DNA of 64,000 nucleotides from CAVWSM01 sp963799425 (GTDB lineage Bacteria > Actinomycetota > Actinomycetes > Jiangellales > Jiangellaceae). Of this stretch, positions 20,719 through 27,782 are shown in pieces (within the stretch, counting starts at the first letter, position 1; each line of letters begins with the position of its first letter). A program made the translations under genes and the position numbers. The DNA lies in NCBI GenBank assembly GCA_963799425.1, contig CAWCXA010000012.1, positions 62,001 through 126,000 of the forward strand, read 5' to 3'. The notes beneath the pieces were generated by a model. That model did no database searches. It had not been told where the DNA came from and was given only the letters and a program-made list of their open reading frames with translations.

Positions 20719-20916
20719 GTGAGCAGCCCCGACATCGGCACCGCGAACGTGACCACGATCAGACTGACTCTTGTCATCAGTCTGGTGTCGCTCTTTCTTG
20801 CTGGATGGTCGTTCGTCGCGTCGTTCGACGACGAGCGCGACACTCGGCGCATCGAACAGCGCCTTGCCTGCCTTGAGTTGCCCGGTGCGAACGACTGCGG
20901 GGCCGACGGCAGGTAG
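20719..20916 (+). CDS. Small single-span membrane protein, 65 aa
   Basis: It starts with GTG at 20719, seven bases after a strong purine-rich site (GAGAGGGAGAGC). Residues about 14-36 form one hydrophobic segment (IRLTLVISLVSLFLAGWSFV), followed by a charged stretch (FDDERDTRRIEQR) and a C-terminus with two Cys (CLELPGANDC). It is transcribed away from the giant-protein operon and starts within about 190 bp of that operon's first cistron, so the two may share a control region. Function unknown. The ribosome site and clear topology make it more credible than its length suggests. Confidence 0.6.
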   Translation: MSSPDIGTANVTTIRLTLVISLVSLFLAGWSFVASFDDERDTRRIEQRLACLELPGANDCGADGR

Positions 20917-21044
20917 GTGTTGGTCTTCGTTATCCCGCTGCTAGAGGGCCCACAGATGCCGAGACAGCTCCTGCGTCATCGCCATCGGATCGCGCGACTG
21001 CTGGCCGAGCACGGGGCTCCTGGGCAGCGCATTGCGACCAGCCG

Positions 21045-21305
21045 TTACAGGTACTGGCCTGTCTCGGCGCTGTCTGACCTCGACACCCGCACGGACACCA
21101 CGTTGGCGAGGTTGATGACCACGCCAGTGTCGTGGTCCTCGCGGTCATAGCGAGCGGCCATCAAGACCAGGCTGCGCCGCTGGTCCAGAGCCTTGGCAAT
21201 CGCCTCCAGCGCCTCTCGCTCCCCGGCAAAGTCCTTGCTCACCACGGAGACGTCTTCGCCGCCCATCGAGTGAAACCGCAGGAACACCTCGGCGTTGTCA
21301 GGCAC
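21045..21305 (-). CDS. Small uncharacterised protein, 86 aa
   Basis: It starts at GTG 21305, seven bases after GGGAAGGGAG on the minus strand, an excellent ribosome site. The sequence is a mixed alpha/beta small protein: an opening strand (AEVFLRFHSMG), a helix (GEREALEAIAKALDQRRS), a strand (LVLMAARYDRED), and a final strand pair (GVVINLANVVSVRVSRS). The strand around VVINLANVVSVRV resembles small one-domain actinobacterial proteins of unknown role. No membrane segment, no catalytic motif. It stands alone, convergent with the 65-residue membrane protein and divergent from the DUF5709 gene. Confidence 0.65.
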   Translation of the reverse strand: MPDNAEVFLRFHSMGGEDVSVVSKDFAGEREALEAIAKALDQRRSLVLMAARYDREDHDTGVVINLANVVSVRVSRSDSAETGQYL

Positions 21306-21422
21306 GGTTGCTCCCTTCCCACAAGAGTCCGGGTTCCCCGGGCCCTACTCAACGATCGCAGACTCGACGCTGGTGGAACGGGCAAGCGTCCAGGCCCCCA
21401 GCGATAGTGGCGTCTGAGCAGG

Positions 21423-21471
21423 CACAGTACTGAGGCGTACTGTGAGCAGCGAGCGGCTAGTGACCGCTCGC
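21423..21471. promoter_or_regulatory. Two adjacent inverted repeats upstream of the DUF5709 gene
   Basis: CACAGTAC (21423-21430) pairs perfectly with GTACTGTG (21437-21444) across six bases. Five bases further on, GCGAGCGG (21449-21456) pairs perfectly with CCGCTCGC (21464-21471) across seven. They lie 40-90 bases upstream of the DUF5709 start and on the outgoing side of the divergent 86-residue gene. The first looks like a repressor operator; the second could be an operator or an RNA hairpin. No T-run follows, so a terminator is unlikely. Confidence 0.45.
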
Positions 21472-21511
21472 GAGGCCCGCGGCGATGTGGCCAGTTCTGA
21501 GGTTGTGTTCC

Positions 21512-21901
21512 ATGCCTAGACGCGATGATTCTGGCGAGTTCCTCGAAGGCGACGGCACCGAGGACACGCAGTTCGACGAGAACGGCGACAACACCGGGGA
21601 TGCCGGCGACCGGTACCGGGGCTCGGATCGATTCGGCACGACCGCTGCAGAGCAATCCCAGGGCGAGTCCCTGGAGCAGCGGCTTGCCGATGAAGAGCCG
21701 GACGCAGGCGACGACGAGGGCGGAGATCCCGACTGGAGCGACCGTCGCACCGAGCGCGAGATCGCGCAGCTGGTAACTGGTGGCGAAGGCTCACACTCGC
21801 GCACTGATCCGGACCTCGTTGGCCCCGACCGGCGCGATTCGGGGCTGTCCGCCGAAGAGGGCGCGCTGCACGAAGTTGATCCAGCGGACACGACGGACTA
21901 G
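21512..21901 (+). CDS. DUF5709 family acidic protein, 129 aa
   Basis: I start at ATG 21512 (MPRRDDSGEF); nine more in-frame codons upstream look non-coding. The protein is very acidic and hydrophilic, with no hydrophobic core. It carries the DUF5709 hallmark ESLEQRLADEEPDAGDDEGG (compare the SLDQRLAEEEPD pattern of the family) and ends in the usual RDSGLSAEEGALHEVD block. DUF5709 proteins are small, probably disordered and common in actinobacteria, with no established function. A pair of inverted repeats sits just upstream. Family call: fairly sure. Confidence 0.8.
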   Translation: MPRRDDSGEFLEGDGTEDTQFDENGDNTGDAGDRYRGSDRFGTTAAEQSQGESLEQRLADEEPDAGDDEGGDPDWSDRRTEREIAQLVTGGEGSHSRTDPDLVGPDRRDSGLSAEEGALHEVDPADTTD

Positions 21902-21933
21902 GCGTACGGCTGTCGCCGTCATCCCCTAGGCAA

Positions 21934-22881
21934 TCAGCGCAGGCGGACCTTCTGGATGTTGTTGCGCATCTGCGATTCCACGACGTCGGAGCGCGACTCC
22001 ACGAAGGCCCGGAACGAGGAGAAGCCCAGTGCCTTCTCTTTGAATGTCGAGTCCATCCGTTGCATCTGGCTCTTCACGCCCGAGCTGTTGATCCACTCGT
22101 CGTCGCTCTTCTCGAGGCCGACCCGCACCGCGCGGACGAGAAGGGCAGTCGCCTCGGCCTGTTCGCCCGAGTCGCCGGACCTGGCCGTGGCCTTCCTCGT
22201 CGCCTTCTTGGCTGCGGTCTTCTTCGTCGCGGTCTTCCTCGGCGTCGCCGCGATCGCGGCGTCCTGCGTCGTCGCGACGGGTGCCGTGATCGCGGGCTGC
22301 TTGTCGACCAGGGTCGGCGGGATGACCCCCGGTAGGCGGGCGTAGTCCGTGAACTCGTCGCAGGCCGCCACCAGCGCCCGGCTGGTGGAGCTGGCCACCC
22401 CGATGCCGACCACGAAGCGCCCCATCCGCTTGCACCGCTGAGCGAGCGGGATGTAGTCGGAGTCGCCGGCCACCACCACCACGTGGGTGATGTCTCCGTG
22501 CTGGGTGAGGTCCTCCACCGCGTCGATCGACAAGCGGATGTCCGCCCCGTTCTTCATACCCGACGTGGTGAACAGCTGGACCAAGTCGACGGCCCGGTCG
22601 ATGAGCTGCTTGCGGTACGCCGCGTTCGCCGGCAGCGACCAGTCGGCGTACGCCCGTGTGAGCGCGACCGTCCCGAACGACGAGGCGTAGTCGATGATCG
22701 CGCCCAGGTCGACCGCCGCCCGGCTCAGCTTGACGTCGATCGGGTCGGCGGAACCGCCGTCCGCGGCGTGCCGCCGGGCGTCGTCTCGACGCCACGTCCC
22801 GTCCCCGAACACGTTGTCGTAGTAAGAGATCACCACGTTGTCGAAGTCGAAGTAGACCGCCACACGGGAGGGGTCGCTCAT
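21934..22881 (-). CDS. NYN (PIN-like) ribonuclease-type protein with C-terminal OST-HTH/LOTUS domain
   Basis: 315 residues. The N-terminal ~165 are a NYN/LabA-like PIN-fold domain: the strand AVYFDFDNVVISYYD brings the first acidic residues, DIRLSIDAVEDL the middle ones, and VVVVAGDSDYIPLAQRCK the GDSD motif. These Asp residues normally bind the metal in NYN nucleases. A Lys/Ala/Thr-rich linker (ATPRKTATKKTAAKKATRKA) follows, of a type seen in nucleic-acid-binding tails. The last ~85 residues (LLVRAVRVGLEKSDDEWINS, then FSSFRAFVESRSDVVESQ) fit an OST-HTH/LOTUS module, which binds RNA, often G-quadruplex RNA. Probably an RNA-processing or RNA-decay factor. It is transcribed convergently to the DUF5709 gene. 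Confidence 0.85.
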   Translation of the reverse strand: MSDPSRVAVYFDFDNVVISYYDNVFGDGTWRRDDARRHAADGGSADPIDVKLSRAAVDLGAIIDYASSFGTVALTRAYADWSLPANAAYRKQLIDRAVDLVQLFTTSGMKNGADIRLSIDAVEDLTQHGDITHVVVVAGDSDYIPLAQRCKRMGRFVVGIGVASSTSRALVAACDEFTDYARLPGVIPPTLVDKQPAITAPVATTQDAAIAATPRKTATKKTAAKKATRKATARSGDSGEQAEATALLVRAVRVGLEKSDDEWINSSGVKSQMQRMDSTFKEKALGFSSFRAFVESRSDVVESQMRNNIQKVRLR

Positions 22882-22948
22882 AGGACAGGACCCTAGCCTC
22901 CGTCAACCCGGTTGACGCGCTGCCTACCGTTCGGGAGTGGCCGCGAGG

Positions 22949-23202
22949 TCAGCGCGTCTCGTCCGACGCAAGAGCCGGAATGGCCAGGGTCGCGTGCAGT
23001 ACTTCCCATGGGTCCGCAGCGGCAGCTTCGGCGCTGATCTCCGCGGAATCAACATCGGGTGCGCTGCCCAGCGCGGTGCGGCGAGCACTCTCGAACAGGG
23101 CCAGTGGGCGAGCCCGAGTCGCGTCATGACCGCGTTTGCGACGGCACGGGCGCGGGTTGCGTCGGCAAGTTCGCCGCTCCGCTGCCGCAAGTACCGCCGC
23201 AT
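22949..23202 (-). pseudogene. Possible frameshifted remnant of a small gene
   Basis: The 490 bases between the NYN gene and the GH30 gene hold no intact gene I trust. On the minus strand, protein-like sequence appears in two successive frames: first MRRYLRQRSGELADATRARA and on to MTRLGLAH, then LALFESARRTALGSAPDVDS and on to DPWEVLHATLAIPALASDETR with a stop at 22949. The switch lies near 23100. Joined, they would give a short alpha-helical protein of unknown kind. The evidence is only residue composition, so this is tentative. Nothing else is seen in 22882-23371. Confidence 0.25.
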
Positions 23203-23371
23203 GCGCGCAGGTCACCGCTGATGCTGTCAAAGTTCACACTGCGAGAGCTGCACGGTCGGAATCCATCACCACCGTGTCTTGACTCGCTCCTGCCCCCGCG
23301 GGCAGGATTGCCTACGCAGCGTTACACCGCCGTTACAAATGCTTCATCGAGCGCTCACGTCGAGGCCCGAC

Positions 23372-25327
23372 ATGAACCGCGCATCCCGTTCCCGCAGGAC
23401 CATTGGCACGACGCTCGGCGGACTGATTGCCTCGACTGCTCTCGTCGCGGCACAGATCGTCGGCGGCGGCGCGGTATCCGCCGCCGGGTCCGAGACGGCG
23501 CCCCCAGTCCGCGTCTGGCTGACGACCGTCGACAGGTCGCAGCTGCTCACCGAGCAGGAGCCCGTCGCGTTCGGCGACGTCGCGTCGTCGGACCCCACGA
23601 TCGTCGTCGACCCCGAGACGACGTACCAGGAGATGGACGGCTTCGGGGCATCCATTACCGATTCGTCGGCGGCTGTGCTCTACGCTCTCAGCCCCGGGGA
23701 GCGCGACGCAGCCATGCGCAGCCTTTTCGATCCTGCGGAAGGCATCGGCGTGAGCTTCCTGCGCCAGCCCATCGGGTCGAGCGACTTCACCGCCGAGGCC
23801 GAGCACTACACGTACGACGACGTGGCGCCCGGTGAGACCGACTTCCTGCTGCGGCACTTCAGCATCGGGCACGACGAGGCGCAGATCCTGCCACTGCTGC
23901 GCAGGGCCAGGCAGCTCAACCCCCAGTTGAAGGTCGTCGCGAGCCCGTGGAGCCCGCCCGCGTGGATGAAGACCGGCGACTCGCTCATCGGCGGCCAGCT
24001 CAAGAACGGCCCGCTGTACGCCCTGGCGTACGCCGGCTACCTCACCCGCTTCGTGTTGGCCTACAAGCGCGCCGGCGTGCCGATTGACTACCTCACTGTG
24101 CAAAACGAGCCGCAGAACCGCACCCCGAGCGGCTACCCCGGCACCGATCTACCGGTCGCCGCCGAGGCACGCGTCATCCAATTCCTCGGGCCGCTGCTCA
24201 AGGCGGCGAGCCCCGACACGAAGATCCTGGGCTACGACCACAACTGGGCCACCCACCCGAACGACATCGCCAGCACGCCGCCCGGCGCCGACCCGGAGAT
24301 CGACTATCCCTATCGGCTGCTCCGGTCGAAGGCCGCGAAGTGGATCGCCGGCACCGCCTACCACTGCTACTTCGGCGATGCGAGCGCACAGACCGCTCTT
24401 CACGATGCGTTCCCCAACAAGGGCATTTGGTTCACCGAGTGCTCCGGCTCACACGGGGTCAACGACCCGCCCGCGCAGTTCTTTCGCGACACCCTCGTGT
24501 GGCACGCCCGCAACATCACGATCGGCGTGACCCGCAACTGGTCGAAGACGACGGTGAACTGGAATCTCGCACTCGACGAGACCGGCGGCCCGCATCTCGG
24601 TGGCTGCGACACCTGCACTGGTCTCGTCACCACGCATCCCGACGGCACCGTCACGACGAACGCCGAGTACTACGCCATCGGCCACCTCTCGAAGTTTGTC
24701 AAGCCGGGCGCCGTACGGATCGCGAGCACCTCGTTCGGCACTACAGGCTGGAACGGCCAGATCATGGATGTCGCGTTCCGAAACCGCGACGGATCGACGG
24801 TGCTCGTCGTGCACAACGAGAACGACGACCCGCGCTCGTTCGCCGTCTCGGTCGGATCGAAGGCGTTCACCTACACACTGCCGGGCGGCGCACTCGCGAC
24901 GTTCACCTGGCCGGCTTCCGACGCGCTCGACGACGACCTCACACCGGTCGACCTCGACGCTGCTACGGCCACCGCGACAAGCGCGGCCGCCGACGCTGGG
25001 CTCGCGATCGACGCCGATGCGTCGACCCGCTGGTCGAGCGGGCAAGCCCAGACTCCAGGCCAGAACCTCACGGTCGACCTCGGCGCCGCCACGGAGTTCC
25101 GCCGAGTTGCGATCGACTCCGGCGGTAACGTCGGCGACTACGCACGCGGCTGGCAGCTCGATACCTCGTCCGATGGAGTCACGTGGACGGTCGTCGCAGC
25201 CGGCACCGGCACCGGCCAGCTCACGAACGTCGACCTTCCCTCGACGACGGCGCGCTATCTGCGCATCACCTCGACGGGCAGCGCGGGCAACTGGTGGAGC
25301 ATCGCCGACATCCGGCTCTACGACTGA
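23372..25327 (+). CDS. Secreted GH30-family glycosidase (glucosylceramidase-like) with C-terminal F5/8-type domain
   Basis: 651 residues from ATG 23372. Residues 1-36 are an export signal (NRASRSRRT, a hydrophobic run, then AVSAAG). The central (beta/alpha)8 domain carries GH30 landmarks: EMDGFGASITDSSA near residue 90, ASPWSPPAWMK near 190, the acid/base Glu246 in TVQNEPQN, and the nucleophile Glu356 in WFTECSGS. The best-known GH30 members hydrolyse beta-glucosylceramide or beta-1,6-glucan; the exact substrate cannot be told. Residues about 528-651 are a discoidin/F5-8C (CBM32-like) carbohydrate-binding domain (STRWSSGQ, then YLRITSTGSAGNWWSIADIR). The protein therefore acts outside the cell on a polysaccharide or glycolipid. 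It is a single gene with no evident partner. Confidence 0.92.
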   Translation: MNRASRSRRTIGTTLGGLIASTALVAAQIVGGGAVSAAGSETAPPVRVWLTTVDRSQLLTEQEPVAFGDVASSDPTIVVDPETTYQEMDGFGASITDSSAAVLYALSPGERDAAMRSLFDPAEGIGVSFLRQPIGSSDFTAEAEHYTYDDVAPGETDFLLRHFSIGHDEAQILPLLRRARQLNPQLKVVASPWSPPAWMKTGDSLIGGQLKNGPLYALAYAGYLTRFVLAYKRAGVPIDYLTVQNEPQNRTPSGYPGTDLPVAAEARVIQFLGPLLKAASPDTKILGYDHNWATHPNDIASTPPGADPEIDYPYRLLRSKAAKWIAGTAYHCYFGDASAQTALHDAFPNKGIWFTECSGSHGVNDPPAQFFRDTLVWHARNITIGVTRNWSKTTVNWNLALDETGGPHLGGCDTCTGLVTTHPDGTVTTNAEYYAIGHLSKFVKPGAVRIASTSFGTTGWNGQIMDVAFRNRDGSTVLVVHNENDDPRSFAVSVGSKAFTYTLPGGALATFTWPASDALDDDLTPVDLDAATATATSAAADAGLAIDADASTRWSSGQAQTPGQNLTVDLGAATEFRRVAIDSGGNVGDYARGWQLDTSSDGVTWTVVAAGTGTGQLTNVDLPSTTARYLRITSTGSAGNWWSIADIRLYD

Positions 25328-25345
25328 CCCACTTTTGTACTCGGA

Positions 25346-25364
25346 GCGCCGGGGACTACGGCGC
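25346..25364 (+). terminator. Stem-loop just downstream of the GH30 gene
   Basis: GCGCCG (25346-25351) pairs perfectly with CGGCGC (25359-25364) around a seven-base loop, 18 bases after the GH30 stop. No T-run follows, so it is at best a weak terminator; position is the main support. Confidence 0.35.
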
Positions 25365-25393
25365 CGCAGCGCTGTCGCCGATCAGAGTCGGTG

Positions 25394-25648
25394 CTACTGA
25401 TCCAGCTGATGGACCAGTTTGAACACCGAGCGCATCAAGCCTGGCCACTGGCGGGCGTATACCGACGCGAAGCCGATGCGGCGCAGCTCGAGTGCGACGC
25501 GCGGTGATGTCCGGCTCACGGGAATGGGCCGGCTCAACGGAACCAGCAGTCGCTCGCCCCAGCCACGGTGCGTCGGATCGAGCGTGTGGTCGACGAGGTC
25601 GTTCCACGTCGGGACCGACGTGAACTCAGCCGCTGATCTTGACCAGGA
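25394..25648 (-). pseudogene. 3' fragment of an unidentified gene
   Basis: The minus strand reads as convincing protein, from SAAEFTSVPTWNDLVDHTLD through VALELRRIGFASVYARQWPG to SVFKLVHQLDQ and a stop at 25394. No plausible start or ribosome site precedes it, and the frame upstream turns into Ser/Arg-rich sequence that overlaps the next gene and its promoter. I take it as the remaining C-terminal part (~85 residues) of a gene whose 5' end was lost. The family is not recognised. Confidence 0.35.
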
Positions 25649-25666
25649 CGAGGTGACCTGACGGGG

Positions 25667-25719
25667 TTGACGCAACCAGTTGATTGCTATAAGTTGAATA
25701 GCAACTGACTGGTTGCTAT
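25667..25719 (+). promoter_or_regulatory. Promoter with nested palindromic operators for the SRPBCC-ArsR operon
   Basis: A possible -35 TTGACG (25667-25672) and -10 TATAAG (25688-25693) have a short 15-base spacer. Overlapping them are three interlocking inverted repeats: CAACCAGT (25673-25680) with ACTGGTTG (25708-25715); TTGCTAT (25684-25690) with ATAGCAA (25698-25704); ATAGCAAC (25698-25705) with GTTGCTAT (25712-25719). The ribosome site AAGGAG and ATG 25734 follow directly. The downstream ArsR protein is the obvious binder, implying autorepression. Confidence 0.65.
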
Positions 25720-25733
25720 GCAAGGAGACGGAC

Positions 25734-26171
25734 ATGGCATTCCCCGACCGGATCGAGCGCACACTCCAGCTGGCCCACCCGCCGCAGCGGGTGTGGGCGG
25801 CGCTGACCACCGCCGAGGGCCTGGGCACCTGGTTCGGGCACCGCGCCGAGATCGACCTTCGCGTCGGTGGCCAGGCCAAGCTCACCTGGGACAGCGGCGA
25901 CACCGCCACCCTCACCATCGAGCGCCTCGAGCCACCGCGCGTCCTCGGCTACACCTGGCCGGTCTACGGCCTTCCCGACGGCGATCCGCGACGCACATAT
26001 GTGGAGTTCACGCTGGAGCCAACCAGTACCGGCACCACGCTGACGATGGTCGAAAGTGGGTTCGCGCAACTGCCGGATGCCGGAGACCACAAGGTGGCCT
26101 ACTCGGGCAACACCGACGGCTGGACGAACGAGCTGGGAGAGCTGGTCGCGTACCTCGATGAACAAGCCTGA
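25734..26171 (+). CDS. SRPBCC/AHSA1-family protein
   Basis: 145 residues from ATG 25734, preceded by AAGGAGACGGAC. It has the START-like/AHSA1 pattern: an opening amphipathic strand (RIERTLQLAHPPQRVWAALT), the AEGLGTWFGHRAEIDLRVGG block, a central RLEPPRVLGYTWP strand, and a C-terminal long helix (GWTNELGELVAYLDE). These hydrophobic-pocket proteins bind small ligands or act as co-chaperone-like domains. The following ArsR gene overlaps its end by 14 bases. SRPBCC-ArsR gene pairs are common, and the ArsR member usually represses both; the operator upstream fits this. Ligand unknown. Confidence 0.9.
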   Translation: MAFPDRIERTLQLAHPPQRVWAALTTAEGLGTWFGHRAEIDLRVGGQAKLTWDSGDTATLTIERLEPPRVLGYTWPVYGLPDGDPRRTYVEFTLEPTSTGTTLTMVESGFAQLPDAGDHKVAYSGNTDGWTNELGELVAYLDEQA

Positions 26172-26487
26172 TCTGGAGGCAGTGGCGCAGGAAGTCTTCG
26201 CCGCCTTGGCCGACCCGAGCCGGCGAGGGATCCTCGCCGCGCTCGCGGCCGGGGGGCCGGCTACTGCGACGGATCTGGCCGCCCGACTGCCGATCACGCG
26301 ACAGGGCATCGCAAAGCATCTCGCCCTACTGGCCGAGGCAGGGCTCGCAGTGGCCGAGCCGGGCGAGCGGCGCCGGATCCGTTACCGATTGGACTCCGAG
26401 CCCATGAAGGTGGCGCAGCAGTTCCTCGCCGCGCTGGCCCGCGACTGGGACGGTCCGCTGGCCGCTCTGCAAGACCGGTTGAAGTGA
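26158..26487 (+). CDS. ArsR-family transcriptional regulator
   Basis: 109 residues starting at ATG 26158 inside the end of the SRPBCC gene (14-base overlap). The winged helix-turn-helix reads VFAALADPSRRGILAAL, then ATDLAARLPITRQGIAKHLA, then GLAVAEPGERRRIRYRLD, typical of the ArsR subgroup paired with SRPBCC proteins. It has no Cys at all, so metal sensing by the usual ELCVCDL motif is excluded. The C-terminal DWDGPLAALQDRLK is the usual dimer helix. It is likely to bind the palindromes at 25673-25719 and repress its own operon. Confidence 0.92.
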   Translation: MNKPDLEAVAQEVFAALADPSRRGILAALAAGGPATATDLAARLPITRQGIAKHLALLAEAGLAVAEPGERRRIRYRLDSEPMKVAQQFLAALARDWDGPLAALQDRLK

Positions 26488-26584
26488 GGGCCGGTTCTGC
26501 GTGACCCCCACCCCGACGCCCCGGGCAGGGCTGGGGTGATCTGTCACCGAACTCGTTGTCCTCTCGACCCAAAGGGAGCATCTG

Positions 26585-26800
26585 ATGTTCGACCCGACCG
26601 CAATGATCATGGCTGACAAGTCGACCCGAGACCACGTGCTGTCCGCCCGCCCAAAGGCGCGCACGACGCCCGAGCACCCGCCGCGGCAGCGCGGCGACGC
26701 GATGCGCCGGCTGACCGTGGTGGCCCTTCGTCGCCTCGCCGACCGGCTCGAGCGGCGACGCGCCAACACCTACGCGCCAGCGCCTTGCGACGTCGGCTGA
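26585..26800 (+). CDS. Small basic protein, 71 aa
   Basis: It starts at ATG 26585 after a good ribosome site (AAAGGGAGCATCTG). The N-terminus (MFDPTAMIMADKSTRDHVLS) and the Arg-rich middle (MRRLTVVALRRLADRLERRR) resemble the many short, basic actinobacterial proteins with no known function. No membrane segment. The ribosome site is the main reason to accept it. Confidence 0.45.
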   Translation: MFDPTAMIMADKSTRDHVLSARPKARTTPEHPPRQRGDAMRRLTVVALRRLADRLERRRANTYAPAPCDVG

Positions 26801-27095
26801 GGAGCTGGGCGAGGTCGCGACGGTTGCCGGCGGTCAGGGGGACCGCGAGCGGGATCCGCGGGGGCGAAGGACAAGCGCGAACCCGTCTTGCAGCTAGCGG
26901 GAATGCCATGACTGCCGCTGACGGGAAATAGCAAGTGGCGCCAGCGGTGACGACATCTTGCGCGTGCCAGGGCAACGTGAAAAGAGATCCCACGTGGACT
27001 CGAACCGGCGAGCCTCTGAAATGGCGCACCCCAGCTGATGGCGGGATGGGGGCGATCATTGAGTTCGCCCCGAGCGTGGCACAGGAGGCAACCAA
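26801..27095. other. Intergenic region, no gene seen
   Basis: About 295 bases between the small basic protein and the tautomerase. No ORF with a ribosome site is visible. The string GTGGACTCGAACC (about 26994-27006) resembles the antisense of a tRNA T-arm, but the flanks do not form the stem. The only clear element is the ribosome site GGAGGC just before ATG 27096. Confidence 0.4.
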
Positions 27096-27782
27096 ATGCC
27101 CGTCACCCGAATCGCGATCAGGGAAGGCAAGACGCCGGAATACAAGCAGGCGTTAATGGACGAGATCTACGAAGCCATGCGCGAGACCGTGGCCATCAAG
27201 GACGGTGATCGCTTCATGGCGATCACCGAGCATGGCAGTCACGAATTCGCCTACGGACCGTTTCTCGGGATCGACCGCAGCGACGATCTCGTTCAAATCC
27301 AGGTCTTCTGGGCGCCCGGCAAGACGGTCGATGCCAAGCTCGCGATGTACAAGAAGATCGTCGAGCGCCTCGGCAGCAACCCAGGCGTCCGTCCCGAGGA
27401 CGTGCTGATCTCCGTGGTTGAAGCAGCTGCCGACAACTGGTCGTTCGGCAACGGCGAGACGCAGTTCTACAAGGCTGTCGGGGTCTCGTCGATCCTGATC
27501 CCCAGCTGCTTGCGAGGGGTTGGTGGCCATGTTCGATGGATTCGAAAAGTTCGACATCCCAACGGCGGGTGCGTCGATTCACGGACGTCGAGGCGGCAGC
27601 GGACCGCCACTGCTGCTCCTGCACGGCATCCCGGAAACACATCTTATGTGGCATCGGGTAGCGCCCCACCTCGCCGAGCGATACACCGTCGTCGCCACCG
27701 ATTTGCGTGGGTACGGCGACAGCGGCAAGCCGCCCAGTACTGCCGATCACGAGCCCTACAGCATGCGCGCGATCGGCCGTGA
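27096..27782 (+). CDS. Tautomerase-family protein with an aberrant run-on C-terminus
   Basis: The first ~125 residues are a tautomerase (4-OT/MSAD-like) protein: MPVTRIAIREGKTPEY with the catalytic Pro2, EIYEAMRETVAIKDGDRFMA, VQIQVFWAPGKTVDAKLAMY, and the typical end VVEAAADNWSFGNGETQFY. Relatives of this type normally stop a few residues later, near 27480. Here the frame runs on for about 100 residues (Arg/Ser-rich, low complexity), entering the next gene in a different frame and ending at 27782, a 254-base overlap with the hydrolase. I think the tail is not native: either the original stop was lost or there is a base error near 27475-27500. The active domain seems intact. Confidence 0.8.
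   Translation: MPVTRIAIREGKTPEYKQALMDEIYEAMRETVAIKDGDRFMAITEHGSHEFAYGPFLGIDRSDDLVQIQVFWAPGKTVDAKLAMYKKIVERLGSNPGVRPEDVLISVVEAAADNWSFGNGETQFYKAVGVSSILIPSCLRGVGGHVRWIRKVRHPNGGCVDSRTSRRQRTATAAPARHPGNTSYVASGSAPPRRAIHRRRHRFAWVRRQRQAAQYCRSRALQHARDRP

Noticed and set aside
20917..21150. 77-codon plus-strand frame
   Set aside because: No ribosome site, Arg/His-rich, overlaps the better supported 86-residue minus gene.
26985..27045. tRNA-like string (GGACTCGAACC)
   Set aside because: Only the T-loop-like part is present; the stem does not pair and no anticodon arm is visible.
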